Assembly: GCF_038505995.1 (NCBI RefSeq)
Contig: NZ_CP128414.1
Span: 620,001 to 684,000 of the forward strand
Source: Candidatus Phytoplasma asteris
GTDB taxonomy: Bacteria > Bacillota_I > Bacilli_A > Acholeplasmatales > Acholeplasmataceae
DNA length: 64,000 bases
Direction of reading: 5' to 3'
Both the position numbers and the translations under genes were made by a program. This document shows positions 10,354 to 21,036 of the stretch, piece by piece; positions within the stretch are counted from its first letter, which is position 1; each line of letters starts with the position of its first letter. The notes under the pieces are model-generated. The model ran no database searches. It was not told where the DNA came from and saw only the letters and a list, made by a program, of their open reading frames with translations.

Positions 10354-10650
10354 TTAGATTGAATTAATTTTACATTTATTATTTTTGTATTTTTTTCCCT
10401 TTGCGTCATAATAAATAAGAGTTCCATCTTTCAATTCTTTTTTATTCATTTTGCCATTCTTTTTATAAAATTCTATTTGCCCATTTTTGCGGTTTATTTT
10501 TTCTATTGTCTCGCATTTTCTGAAAAATACTTTGTCGCCATTTTTATTTTCTATATCGCCATTGTTTTGAACAAAATATTTTTCACCATTTTGAGTATAT
10601 ATTTTTTCTATTTCTTTGGTTTTGCTAAAAACAATATACTCGATAACTGA
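10354..10650 (-). pseudogene. Startless fragment of a repeat (MORN/YwqK-like) protein
   Basis: An open frame of 98 codons ends at a TAA and is preceded in frame by a TAA, with no usable start codon. It reads ...KIYTQNGEKYFVQNNGDI... and ...NGQIEFYKKNGKM..., short repeats of aromatic residues around Asn-Gly. This resembles MORN/YwqK or phytoplasma DUF2963-type repeats, but the assignment is tentative. I read it as the 3' remnant of a surface or secreted repeat protein gene. Confidence 0.5.
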
Positions 10651-11024
10651 TTAAAATTATAAAAGCTATTTGTCTATAAATAAAATAATTAACATAATAA
10701 ATAATAATCTAAAATAAACTAAATTGCTTATGACTTTATTATAACCCAAAAAATATCAAAATAATAATTTATAATCGTTTTAAAATAAAATTAATTCCCA
10801 CCCATAAAGAAAAAATAAAAGCCAAAAAGACATAAAAAATGGTTAAAATAACGAATTATATTGTTGTTTTTTTTGATAAAATATAGTTAATAACGTTTAT
10901 CAAGCGACGTTTAAATATTAAATATAAATCAACGACCTAATATACAAAAGACAAATTATCTAATTATTTTTTTTCATTTTAAATATTTTCTAAAATAGTT
11001 AATGAGAGTGGAGAATTAACAAAT
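10651..11024. other. AT-rich intergenic spacer before the dead RM locus
   Basis: No gene is visible. The DNA is A/T homopolymer-rich. GAGAGTGGAG at about 11004 is a possible ribosome binding site for the original hsdR start at 11025. Confidence 0.4.
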
Positions 11025-14000
11025 ATGTGTTTAAATAATAAAAAACAAAAAAATAAAAAGGAAGAGGCGATATTAAGAAAAAGCATTATTAACAAATTAA
11101 AAAAATGGGTTATGCAGAAGTTAGCATCAAAACACAAGAAAAATTAGAGGATAATTTTAAAAGACAATTTATAGAATATAACAGTAGGTATGGTCCTGAC
11201 ACTTCTTTTCAAGAGAAGGGGAAGGAGGAGCTGAATGAATACTGGTTTTCTACAATTAATAGTGAATTGCTTACCAATGAAAAAATGGATGTTATCGACA
11301 TTTATAAATATTTAAGAAAAGAAATAAAAATTCCAAAAAAAGACAAAAAAAGACTATTTTTATTTTAATTTTTTTAATAAAGAAAATTGGTGTAAAAATA
11401 TTTTTCAAGTAGCACAAAACGTTCCTGCTCAAAATTCATATAAAAACGAGTCAAAATCAGCTGAGTATGATATAGTAATATTAATTAATGGCATACCGCT
11501 GGTATTAATAGAATTAAAAAAAAGAAGTTTGGATAAAGGGCTTGACAAAGCTTTTAAACAAGTAGAAGACTATTTCCCTAAATTAAAACAACAAGGTTTA
11601 TTTAAATGTATAGAACTTTTTATAATTTCAAATGGAACCGATACTCAATATTTTTCAAATCAAGACGCAGGAAAAAGCAAGGAATTAAATAAATTCTGTT
11701 TTGGATGGAGTGATGAAAACAATAATAAAAGAAATGAAATCATGGAATTTATTCCAGAATTTTTACAACGTTGCCATTTAGCATTGTTTCTATTTTTCTT
11801 TTTGGTGCATCATGAAAAAAATCAAAAATTAATGGTTGCTAAACCTCATCAATTTCACACTATAAAAAAAATTGTTGAATTCACAAAAAAAGAAATAACT
11901 CAAGAAAGTCCTTTAAATGTTACAAATAACATTAAAAAAAAAAATAGTCATATTTGGCATACCACAGGTTCAGGTAAAACTTTAACTGCTTTTTTACTTT
12001 GTCGTTATTTGAAAAAATTTATATCCATTAATGAAACTCAAAAAAATATTATTGTTTTTTTATAGTTGACCGCATAGAACTAGATTTGCAAACTCTTCAA
12101 GAATTTAATAGTTTTGAAAAAGTTTCAACTCAAGAAATATTAAAGGTAGAAAATCTTAAAGAAATAATGCAAAATAAAAACAATGCTAGTGGAAAAATAA
12201 TTGTAACGACTTTAAAAAAAATACATTCATTAATAAAAAAATATAAAAATGAAGATTTTTTAAAAAAATATAAAAATGAAAAAATGTTTTTTATCATAGA
12301 TGAATGCCATAGATCGCAAAAAGGAGAAATGCATGAAAATATGATTAAATATTTTTATGGATCTTATTTTTTTGGGTTTACAGGGACGCCTATTTTCGAA
12401 AAAAATAAACTTAGTAAAAATGCTAAAACAACAAAAGAACTTTTTAATAAATGTATACATGAATATCGTTTTTCCAATGCTCTAAAAGATAAATTTGTTA
12501 TTGATTATAATGTGGAATATTATAGAAAAACAAAAAATAATTCAACTTGTAAAGAAGAAGTAGTAAAAAAGATTCTAAATTCTTATCATGATTTAACACA
12601 AAATAAAAAATATAATGCCTTATTTGCTGTTTCTAATATTGATGATTTAATAGAATATTATAACATATTTAAAAACAAGGAAAATGAACATGATTTAAAA
12701 ATAGCAGCTATTTGTTCTGAACATTTTAACTCTGAAAATGAAAAAAATGACGATAAAAGGGAGGCTTTTAAATCAATAAAAGTGATTTTTATAAAAATTT
12801 TAGCAAAAAAACAAAAAATCAATTTGTAGATGATAAAACGCCTTTTGTTAATGAAAAAAGATATCATGAACAAATATTAGAAAAAATGAAAACTGATAAT
12901 AAAAATCAAAAAATAGATTTACTTTTGGTAGTCAACATGTTTTTAACTGGTTTTGATTCTCCTCTATTAAATACCTTATACTTAGACAAAGAGTTGAAAT
13001 ACCATAATTTAATCCAAGCATTTTCTAGAACAATTAGAAAACATGATAAAAGCAAAAAATACGGTAATATTTATTGTTTTCAAACGAAGAAAAAGGACAA
13101 CGACCAAGCTTTATTATTTAATGAAGCAATGGGTTTATTTGATCCAGAACACACAATCAAAAAGAAAAAAAGTTATGAAGAATTAAAACTAGAATATAAA
13201 GATTACTTAAAACAAATAAGAAAATTAGCTCCTAATGTAAAATATATTGAAAAAAATATTATGGGTTATACAGAAAAAGAAAAAAAATTCATAGATATTT
13301 TTGATAAATATTCTAAAATAAGAAATATTATTAGGATAAAAACAGAGTTTGAAGAAAAATATTTTAAAAATGAAATAGACAAGGAAGAGTTCTTAGATTA
13401 TAAAAACAAAAGAGATAAAATTAAATCAGGAACACCACAAAACACGTCGAATCCAAAAGATGAAATAAAACACGTTGGTAGCGCATTTATTAATTTAGAT
13501 TATATAAACAAATTAATATCATCATTTGAAAAAACTGAACAAAAAATACATAAAAGCATTTCATCACAACAAAACAAAAATTTTAATAAAGAAATAAAAA
13601 ATATTTTGGACGAAAATAATAATGATGTGACTAAAGAACAGCAAGAATTTTTTTTAAATAAAATTGAAGATGATAAAATTTTTTCTACAATAACACAAAA
13701 TGCTCAACAAGGGGGGGCTATAAGAAATATTTTATCTAATTTGTGGAAGAATTTTGTTAAAGATTTAATTAAAGAACAAGAAAGCAAAAGAGAAATAGAG
13801 GTAAAAAGCAAAGAATTTTGTTTTGAAAATAGTAAAGATTTGGAAAAATTAATTAATGCTTATTTTGATTATAAAAAAAATGATCTGGGTTTTAAAGATT
13901 TTATTCTAAGAGAACATATCAGCAAAAATGAAAACCAAATAAAAGAATATATGGATAAAAATAAAGGGCAAAAGAGCGAAGTTTTGCCTTATCTTTATGC

Positions 14001-14025
14001 ATTTAAATTAAGAGATGAAATTTAA
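11025..14025 (+). pseudogene. hsdR: Type I restriction enzyme R subunit, frameshifted
   Basis: HsdR is the ATP-dependent translocase and nuclease of type I restriction systems. All hallmarks are readable but in different frames. The nuclease part has IVILINGIPLVLIELKK (11470-11525). Walker A-like HTTGSGKTLTAF is at about 11958. VDRIELDLQTLQEF is at about 12063, DEAD-like IIDECHRSQ at about 12294, GFTGTP at about 12374, and the helicase C part LTGFDSPLLNTLYLDK ... QAFSRTIR at about 12943-13041. Frame breaks fall near 11100 (A tract), 11340-11370, 12055-12065 (T tract) and about 12780. The pieces in order are 11105-11368, 11529-12065, 12086-12829 and 12886-14025. No functional product is expected. 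Confidence 0.88.
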
Positions 14026-14083
14026 GATTGATGCAGTAATTATAAAGATATCCAAAAATGACAAAATTAAGGAAAATTATAAT

Positions 14084-16192
14084 ATGAAAAATGACAAAAA
14101 TCAAAATGTTCAAATTTGTAAACAAAAATTATGGAATTTGATTAATAACACTTTAAGAAATTCTGTGGATACAACTATTTTTAAAGATTATATTTTACCT
14201 CTTTTAAGTTTCCGTTATTTATCTATAAAATTTGAAAAAGATATTTGTAAAACTACAATATTGGGATCCTTTGAGAAATATAAACAAGCATGGGATAAAT
14301 GGGATTCGAATGAAAAATCAAGATTTAAAAACAATATAAAAGGTTTTTGTGGATTTCACATTGAACCTCAGTATTTATGGGCTAATTTAAATAATTCTAT
14401 TAATCAAGATAATTTTAGTTTTGTTGCAATAGATAAAGCTTTAAAATCTATTGAGTCACATTGTTTTAAATGATTATTTGAAAATTTTGATTTAACCGAA
14501 AAATCCAAATTAGGCAACGAGGAAGAAAAAAATACAAAATTAAAAACCCTTATTACAGGCATCGACAATATTTTTTCAGGTAATGAATTTTGTGAAGATG
14601 CAATGGGTGAAATTTATATGTATTTAATTGAAACATTTGTTAGCGATAACATTACTAAAAAACAAAAATCTGGAGAATTTTTTACACCACCCTCTGTTTC
14701 TGAACTTTTATCACAAATCATTTGTCATAAAACAAAAAATAAAAATATTACAAAAATATATGATCCTTTTTTTGGTAGCGGATCTTTACTTTTAAAAATT
14801 ATAAATCATATAAATAATAATAAAGATTTTAGCGGTCAAAAATAAAAAAATGATATACCTTATTATAATTTAAAGATTGAAAATGGGGATACTTTATTAT
14901 TCCCACATCAAAGCCATTTAGAACAAAAATACAACATTATCATCGCTAATCCTCCTTTTGGCACTCCATAGTATACCAATAATAAAGAAAAAAATAAAGA
15001 AAATTGCGACAGATTTTATTTAAAAGGCAAATCAATTCCTAAAAAAAGAGGAGAACTAGCTTTTATAATGCATATGTTACATCTCTTAGAAGAAGATGGC
15101 ACTTTAGGTGTTATTTTACCATCTGGAGTTTTATGCGCTTCTACACCCGGAGTAATAGAATTTAGAAAATTTTTAGTAGAAAATAAATATATTGATACAA
15201 TTATACAATTACCCCTAAATATTTTCCCTTATGTATCTGAAACAACCATTACTTATATTTTAATTATACAAAAATGTGTAGAAAATCAAAAACATCAAAT
15301 TCGTTTTATTGATGCATCAGAAATGCATGAAAGAATTAAAAGTGGTATTTCTCTAAGACAATTAGGCAAAAAAAATATTAAAGATATAATGGAAATGGTG
15401 TCACAAAATAAAAAAAATGACAAAATGTCAATAGCAAATATAGAGCAAATTAGAAAAAATAATTATGTTTTAACCACAAACTTATATTGTTCAAATCATT
15501 TACAAGAAAACAAAGAGGTAAATATAAAAAATATTGCGATTTTCAAAAGAGAAATAGAATTATTAGAAACTAAAAAAAATAATTTATCTCAAAAAATACA
15601 ACAAATAGAAAAAGAGATTGAATTATTTTTCGAAAATTCTAAAGAAAGAAAAGAAATAGCAATTAAAGATATAATACAAGAAATAACAAAAACAAATAAA
15701 GATAGCTTCCCTTATGATATTTGTAGTCTAGATTGTAAAAAAGGTTTGATTTTAAGAGATAATAACAAACAATTTAAAAAAAACATTAAAAATTATAGAA
15801 TAGCATATCCCAACAATATTGTTATGAACAACAGAGATTTCTTAAAACATAAATCAATTGCTTATAATATTTATAATAAACCAGTATTGATTTCTAATAT
15901 TTATTCAGTTTTTGAAGTTAAAGAGGGGTTTGATGCTAATTTTATATTGAATTTTTTAAAAAATTCTCAAGTTCATAAAAAATTAAAGGTTATTGGAAAA
16001 CAAGGGGTAATATCCGAAATTGATAAAAATGTTTTTTATCAACTAACTTTTAAATTACCCGCTTTAAAAGAACAAAAACAAATAAATGTTTTTTTCAATA
16101 ATTTATCTAAATTATTAAATGATATTGAAAATATTTCCATAGAAATACGCCAACTTCAAAAAGAAAAACAAGAATATTATTATTTATTATAA
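14084..16192 (+). pseudogene. hsdM: Type I modification subunit fused to a specificity domain, three nonsense codons
   Basis: Read in one continuous frame, this encodes an HsdM methyltransferase followed by an HsdS-like half specificity subunit. The HsdM part has LPLLSFRYLS, GEFFTPPSVSELL, the SAM-binding DPFFGSGSLL and the catalytic NPPFGTP, then LPSGVLCASTPGVIEFRKFL. The HsdS part has one target-recognition domain and the conserved end LPALKEQKQINVFFNNLSKLL. The frame is interrupted by TGA at 14471-14473, TAA at 14843-14845 and TAG at 14969-14971, with no frameshift. The first three pieces are dead. The last open stretch (15068-16192, 374 codons) could still be translated into the M C-terminus plus S domain, but would lack the catalytic NPPF motif. 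Confidence 0.85.
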
Positions 16193-16248
16193 TTATATAA
16201 TTTATTCCTTACTTTTTCTTGCTTTTATTCTCCATTTTTTTAAAATAC

Positions 16249-16280
16249 AAAAGACATTCATTAAATGAATGTCTTTTTTT
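16249..16280 (+). terminator. Rho-independent terminator after the RM locus
   Basis: Perfect 13-bp stem AAAAGACATTCAT/ATGAATGTCTTTT with loop TAA and a T tract. Confidence 0.9.
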
Positions 16281-16623
16281 GTAAATTGATATATGCTTAA
16301 TGCAAATCTAAATTTAATATAAACCCTAACCCACTTTCACCAACTTCCAACTGTTAAAATGAAAAATATTTTCAAAATGCTAGTATAATATAATAGAGTG
16401 TTTTGATTAAAATATATGAAGGATATGATATTGACAGCGATATTTAGAAGTCTATTTTTTCAAAATCCTAAATTATATTTCTAATCATAAATAAAATACA
16501 TAAATTAACTAATAAAAATTGGAGACCAAAACTAAGATTCCCAAACAAATTTTTTCACAAACAAAACCACCCAAAAAGCCCAAACCCCAAATAAACCAAA
16601 TAAAAAGAAAAAGGACTTATAAA
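16281..16623. other. glnS upstream region
   Basis: No gene is seen. TAGTATAATATAAT at about 16381-16394 is a likely -10 region. No T-box hairpin set or specifier loop could be recognised. An in-frame Lys/Pro-rich extension from 16519 precedes the glnS start and is probably untranslated, because AAAAGGAC sits just before the ATG at 16624. Confidence 0.4.
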
Positions 16624-18333
16624 ATGCAAAAACAATCAAATTTCATCAAAACCATCATTCAAAAAGACCTCCAAAGCGGAAAATGCAGCCAAATCATTAC
16701 ACGTTTCCCGCCCGAACCCAATGGTTTTTTACATTTAGGACACGCCAGAGCCATCATTATTAATTTTGAATTGGCACATTTTTTTGAAGGCAAAACCCTT
16801 TTACGTTATGATGACACCAACCCTTCCAAAGAAAAACAAATTTATGTTAATGCCATCCTCAATGACATCAAATGGCTGGGATACACTCCTTACAAAATCA
16901 CTTTTGCCTCAGATTATTTCCCTCAAATGTATCAAATGGCATTTTTTTTAATCAAACAAGGAAAAGCCTATGTTGATGACCAAACCGCTGAACAAATTGC
17001 CCAAAGTCGCGGTAATTTAACCCAAAAAGGTACCAATTCTCCTTATCGCAATCGTAGTATTGAAGAAAATATCTTGCTATTTGAACAAATGAAAAAAGGA
17101 AAATTTGTAGAAGGTAGCAAAGTTTTGCGTGCCAAAATTGATATGCAAAGCCCTAACCTTAATTTGAGAGACCCTATTTTGTACCGTATTCTTTCTGCTT
17201 TTACTTTAAAACAAAAACATTGGCATATTTTCCCTACCTATGATTACGCTCATCCATTGGAAGATTCCTTTGAAAACATCACACATTCTTTGTGTTCTTT
17301 GGAATTCGAAGACCACAGACCTTTATATGATTGGATAATCAAAGAAACAAAAGCCAAACATACTCCACGCCAAATTGAATTTGGAAGACTTAATCTTACC
17401 CAAACTTTGATGAGCAAAAGACATCTTAATAATTTGGTAGAAAAAAACTTAGTAACAGGTTGGGATGACCCTAGAATGCCAACTTTATCAGGCATCCGCA
17501 AAAAAGGCTACACTCCTGAAGCTATCAAAAATTTTGTCCTTGAAACAGGCTTATCCAAAGTAAATTCACAAGTTAAACAAGAAATGTTAGAATCTTTTGT
17601 AAGAGATGACCTTAAAGGAAAATCCTTGCCTCGCATGGCAGTTATAAACCCCCTCAAACTTACTATTACTAACTTTCCTGAAAACCAAATAGAAAATCTA
17701 AAAGCTCCTTGGACTAATAATTTTCATACTTGTAAATGTTGCAACACATCTCAAACCCAAGGAAAAACCCCAGAACAAAATCAAGAACAAACAAAAGGAA
17801 AAGAACAAACCCAAGAAAGAGAAATTTATTTTTCCCGCCATCTCTACATTGAAAAAGACGATTTTGCACTCCAAAAACCAGATAAAAATTATAAAAGATT
17901 AACTTTGGGCGAAGAAGTAAGATTATTTCATGCTTATTTTGTTAAAGCTTACGATGTTGTCAAAAACAACAAAGGAGAAATAACAGAAATTCTTGCAACA
18001 TACGACCCCCAAACCAAAAGCGGCAGCGGCTTTAAAGATAGAAAACCAAACGGAACTATTCATTTTGTAGAAGCAAAGACTGCTTGCAAAGCCACTTTTA
18101 ATTTTTTTGCTCCACTACTTTGCACAAATGGCAATTTCAACTATAAATCCTGGCATATCAAAAAAGGTTTTGTAGAATCAAGTTTACAAAAAAGCTGTTG
18201 TTGCAAAAACCATTTGCAATTTCTAAGACAAGGTTATTTTGCAGCAGACAAAATCACAAAAGACACAAATGGAAAAACGCAAGAACTTAATTTCAATGAA
18301 GTAGTAAGCTTAAAATCAAATCCTCAAAAATAA
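16624..18333 (+). CDS. glnS: Glutaminyl-tRNA synthetase
   Basis: Charges tRNA-Gln directly. The class I motifs are PEPNGFLHLGHAR (HLGH at 37-40) and MSKR at 263-266. The 'PEPNG' signature and the FPTYDYAHPLEDSFENITHSLCSLEFEDHR block mark GlnRS rather than GluRS. The C-terminal beta-barrel anticodon domain carries a Gln/Glu/Lys/Thr-rich insert with CKCC, just before IYFSRHLYIEKDDF. The length of 569 residues is normal. Most Mollicutes and Firmicutes instead use GluRS plus the GatCAB amidotransferase, so this gene suggests an old transfer (inference). Confidence 0.93.
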   Translation: MQKQSNFIKTIIQKDLQSGKCSQIITRFPPEPNGFLHLGHARAIIINFELAHFFEGKTLLRYDDTNPSKEKQIYVNAILNDIKWLGYTPYKITFASDYFPQMYQMAFFLIKQGKAYVDDQTAEQIAQSRGNLTQKGTNSPYRNRSIEENILLFEQMKKGKFVEGSKVLRAKIDMQSPNLNLRDPILYRILSAFTLKQKHWHIFPTYDYAHPLEDSFENITHSLCSLEFEDHRPLYDWIIKETKAKHTPRQIEFGRLNLTQTLMSKRHLNNLVEKNLVTGWDDPRMPTLSGIRKKGYTPEAIKNFVLETGLSKVNSQVKQEMLESFVRDDLKGKSLPRMAVINPLKLTITNFPENQIENLKAPWTNNFHTCKCCNTSQTQGKTPEQNQEQTKGKEQTQEREIYFSRHLYIEKDDFALQKPDKNYKRLTLGEEVRLFHAYFVKAYDVVKNNKGEITEILATYDPQTKSGSGFKDRKPNGTIHFVEAKTACKATFNFFAPLLCTNGNFNYKSWHIKKGFVESSLQKSCCCKNHLQFLRQGYFAADKITKDTNGKTQELNFNEVVSLKSNPQK

Positions 18334-18452
18334 ATTTGTTCTACTAAAAAAATAAAAACTAATAAATCCCATCAAATCACCCAACCAAAAAACACTCCCA
18401 GAAAAAACACCACAAAACAAAAAGGATAAACAACGAAATAAAAGGTATAAAA

Positions 18453-20696
18453 ATGTTTTCCAATAAAACCAATTTTTTAGAAAAATTAAATAAACCCCAA
18501 CTTGCAGCAGTCACAAGCAATGCTAAATCTTTTTATCTAGCAGCAGGAGCAGGCACTGGTAAAACCACCACTTTAAATGCTAAAATTGCTTATTTAATCG
18601 AACAAAAAAACTTACCAAGCAACCAAATTTTAGCCCTTACTTTCACCAACAAAGCTGCCAAACAAATGCAAGAAAAACTTGCCAAAATGATCGGTCAAGA
18701 AAAAACCAAAGGCATTACTATTTGCACTTTTCACTCTTTGGGAAACCAAATTTTGAGAAAATTTATCCCCTTTTTACCATTTTCATATCGCACCAATTTT
18801 AAAATTTTAGATGACAACGACTGCAAAAAAATCATCAAAGACATTTTAAAAGAAATGAATATCGACCCCAAAAGAATAAAAATTAGCGAATTAAGAAAAA
18901 ACATTTCTGCTATCAAAAGAAAACACGAACCACAAAACAAAGACACTTTGCAACACGCAACCCAAAAAGAACACAATTTTCAACGTGAAAACAGATACGA
19001 ATTCGAAATGCCAATCAAAGCTAAATATCAAATTTTTTTGCAAAACAATAATTTAGTTGATTTTGATGACCTTATTTTATATACGCACCAACTGCTCCAA
19101 GAAAATGCCGATGTAAGGGCTTTTTATCAACAAAAATTCCAATATTTATTAGTTGATGAATTCCAAGATACTGATTTTTTCCAATACCAAATTTTGACTC
19201 TTTTAGCCCAAAACCACCAAAATATTTTTGTAGTAGGAGACCCTGACCAAAACATTTATTCTTTTCGAGGAGCCAGATTTGAAAACAGCCAATTGTTCTT
19301 AAATAAATTTAGTCCTCAATTAGCTTTTTTGGAACAAAATTACCGTTCTTCTAAAAACATCCTAGACAAAGCCAACCTTTTGATTAAACACAACGAAGAC
19401 CATCCTTTTAAAAAAAATCTCAAAAGCACTAAAAGCGGAGGCGAACCTGTTATTTACAAGTTTTTTTCAGATTATAAAGAAGAGACAGACTACATCACAA
19501 AAACCATCCAAAACCTTGTTTTACAAGGTATTTGCAGCTATAAAGATTTTACTATTTTATATCGCACTAACATTTTGGGACGCCCTTTGGAAGAAAAATT
19601 CTTAGCAAACAGCATTCCTTATCAAGTTTTTGGAGGTATTTCATTTTACCAAAGCAAAGTAGTCAAAGATTTTTTAGCTTATCTCAATGTTATTGCAAAT
19701 CCCTCACAAGATTTTGATTTCAAACGCATCATTAACACCCCTAAAAGAGGAATTGGAACAACTTCACTTGCACATCTAGAACAACTTGCCCAAGAAAAAA
19801 ACTTAGCTCTTTTTGACGCCCTTAACTACCTAGACCAAACTCCAATTCAACCAAATACCAAAACTAAACTAAACGAATTTAAAAAATTAATTACAGCTTT
19901 ACGCCAAGAACTAATTAATGATTCTTTTGACTGTCTTAGTGATATAATTACTCATATTGATGAAAAAATTAAGTATTGTCACAAAAACGATGAAACTTAC
20001 AAAATGCAATCAATAAAAGATTCTGAGACTGCTTTACATTACATCGAAGAATTAAAATCAGTTTTTATGCAAGCAGAAAAAAATTTGGAAGGAAACATTT
20101 TTGAAAAACTAACCCAACTTTTAGATCAAATATCTTTGTATAGCGAAATTAACGAACAAACCGAACAAGACCCCAAAACCCCAAGCAAAAACGATCGCGT
20201 TAAACTTTCTACTATTCACAAAGTCAAAGGTTTAGAATTTAGAGTGGTTTTTATAGCTGCTTTTGAAGATATTTTTTTTGATTGCAACCAAAAAGAAAAA
20301 AGCGATTTAGAAGAATCAAGACGTCTAGCTTATGTAGCAATTACAAGAGCCGAAGAAAAGTTATTTTTAACTGGGGCTTATCAAAGAGTTTCATATGGCA
20401 AACAAATAGACAGTCAACCTTCACGCTTTTTACAAGAAATGGGCTTTTTTTCAAAAGAAACCCAAAGACCAAATTATTTTTCCCCACATTTATTTCAACC
20501 AAACCAATCAAACCAAGTATCTTGCACTAATGAAAATGGCTTTTTTCAAAAAGGAGACAAAGTCAAACACAAAACTCTCGGCTTGGGCGTAGTGGAAGCC
20601 ATCATGCAAGATTTAATCCAAGTACGCTTTATAAATTCCCAAAATATAAAAATATTTGAAAATACAACTGCTTGTCTTGCTAAAATAAAAGAGTAA
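18453..20696 (+). CDS. pcrA: UvrD/PcrA/Rep-type superfamily 1 DNA helicase
   Basis: 3'-5' helicase for repair and rolling-circle plasmid replication. Motif I is AGAGTGKTTTLNAKIAYL, the Q motif region is LNKPQLAAVT, motif II is LLVDEFQDTDFFQYQ, motif III is VVGDPDQNIYSFRGA, motif V is STIHKVKGLEFRVVFI, and motif VI is AYVAITRAEEKLFLTGA. The C-terminal KGDKVKHKTLGLGVVEAI segment resembles the PcrA/UvrD Tudor-like RNA polymerase-binding tail. Length 747 residues. Its presence matters for the Rep gene at 60015, since PcrA-type helicases serve rolling-circle plasmids. Confidence 0.94.
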   Translation: MFSNKTNFLEKLNKPQLAAVTSNAKSFYLAAGAGTGKTTTLNAKIAYLIEQKNLPSNQILALTFTNKAAKQMQEKLAKMIGQEKTKGITICTFHSLGNQILRKFIPFLPFSYRTNFKILDDNDCKKIIKDILKEMNIDPKRIKISELRKNISAIKRKHEPQNKDTLQHATQKEHNFQRENRYEFEMPIKAKYQIFLQNNNLVDFDDLILYTHQLLQENADVRAFYQQKFQYLLVDEFQDTDFFQYQILTLLAQNHQNIFVVGDPDQNIYSFRGARFENSQLFLNKFSPQLAFLEQNYRSSKNILDKANLLIKHNEDHPFKKNLKSTKSGGEPVIYKFFSDYKEETDYITKTIQNLVLQGICSYKDFTILYRTNILGRPLEEKFLANSIPYQVFGGISFYQSKVVKDFLAYLNVIANPSQDFDFKRIINTPKRGIGTTSLAHLEQLAQEKNLALFDALNYLDQTPIQPNTKTKLNEFKKLITALRQELINDSFDCLSDIITHIDEKIKYCHKNDETYKMQSIKDSETALHYIEELKSVFMQAEKNLEGNIFEKLTQLLDQISLYSEINEQTEQDPKTPSKNDRVKLSTIHKVKGLEFRVVFIAAFEDIFFDCNQKEKSDLEESRRLAYVAITRAEEKLFLTGAYQRVSYGKQIDSQPSRFLQEMGFFSKETQRPNYFSPHLFQPNQSNQVSCTNENGFFQKGDKVKHKTLGLGVVEAIMQDLIQVRFINSQNIKIFENTTACLAKIKE

Positions 20697-20813
20697 GTAA
20701 ATTTTAAACATTTATCAAAAAACGAATCATCAATCATTATTTTATTAAATCGATTAGAAATTTAAAAACAACAAAACAACAAAATCAAATTACCAAAATC
20801 AAAGGAGATTTTT

Positions 20814-21026
20814 ATGAATTATACCGTTTTTTTTGTAACTATTTGTACTTTTATCATTTTAAGTACTTTATTTTTAGCAGATAGCAACGACAGCTTTTCT
20901 TTGGGAAATTCTTTTTCCGAACAAAAACAAGGACGCAAAATCAAAGGCGAACAATTCTTCTTAAACTGCTTTCTTACTGTTTTAACCATGGCTTTTTTTG
21001 GACTTTCCTTTTGGTGCCAACAATAG
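20814..21026 (+). CDS. SecG-like two-helix membrane protein
   Basis: A 70-residue protein with two hydrophobic helices (about 5-24 and 49-66) joined by a Gly/Ser/Gln/Lys-rich loop. It ends FFLNCFLTVLTMAFFGLSFW. This matches SecG of the Sec translocon in size, topology and the basic-plus-'FLxxxTxxLxxxFFxLS' second helix, but sequence identity is weak. AAAGGAG is ideally placed before the ATG. A phytoplasma relies on Sec for effector secretion, so a SecG would make sense; the call is an inference from topology. Confidence 0.5.
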   Translation: MNYTVFFVTICTFIILSTLFLADSNDSFSLGNSFSEQKQGRKIKGEQFFLNCFLTVLTMAFFGLSFWCQQ

Positions 21027-21036
21027 TTGATGCCAT

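Noticed and set aside
14471-14473. Possible recoding of TGA as Trp (Mycoplasma code) in hsdM
   Set aside because: TAA and TAG also interrupt the same frame, and TGA ends plsX, potC and other genes normally; the window uses the standard bacterial code.
16281-16623. T-box riboswitch upstream of glnS
   Set aside because: No T-box core sequence, specifier loop or antiterminator pairing could be recognised.
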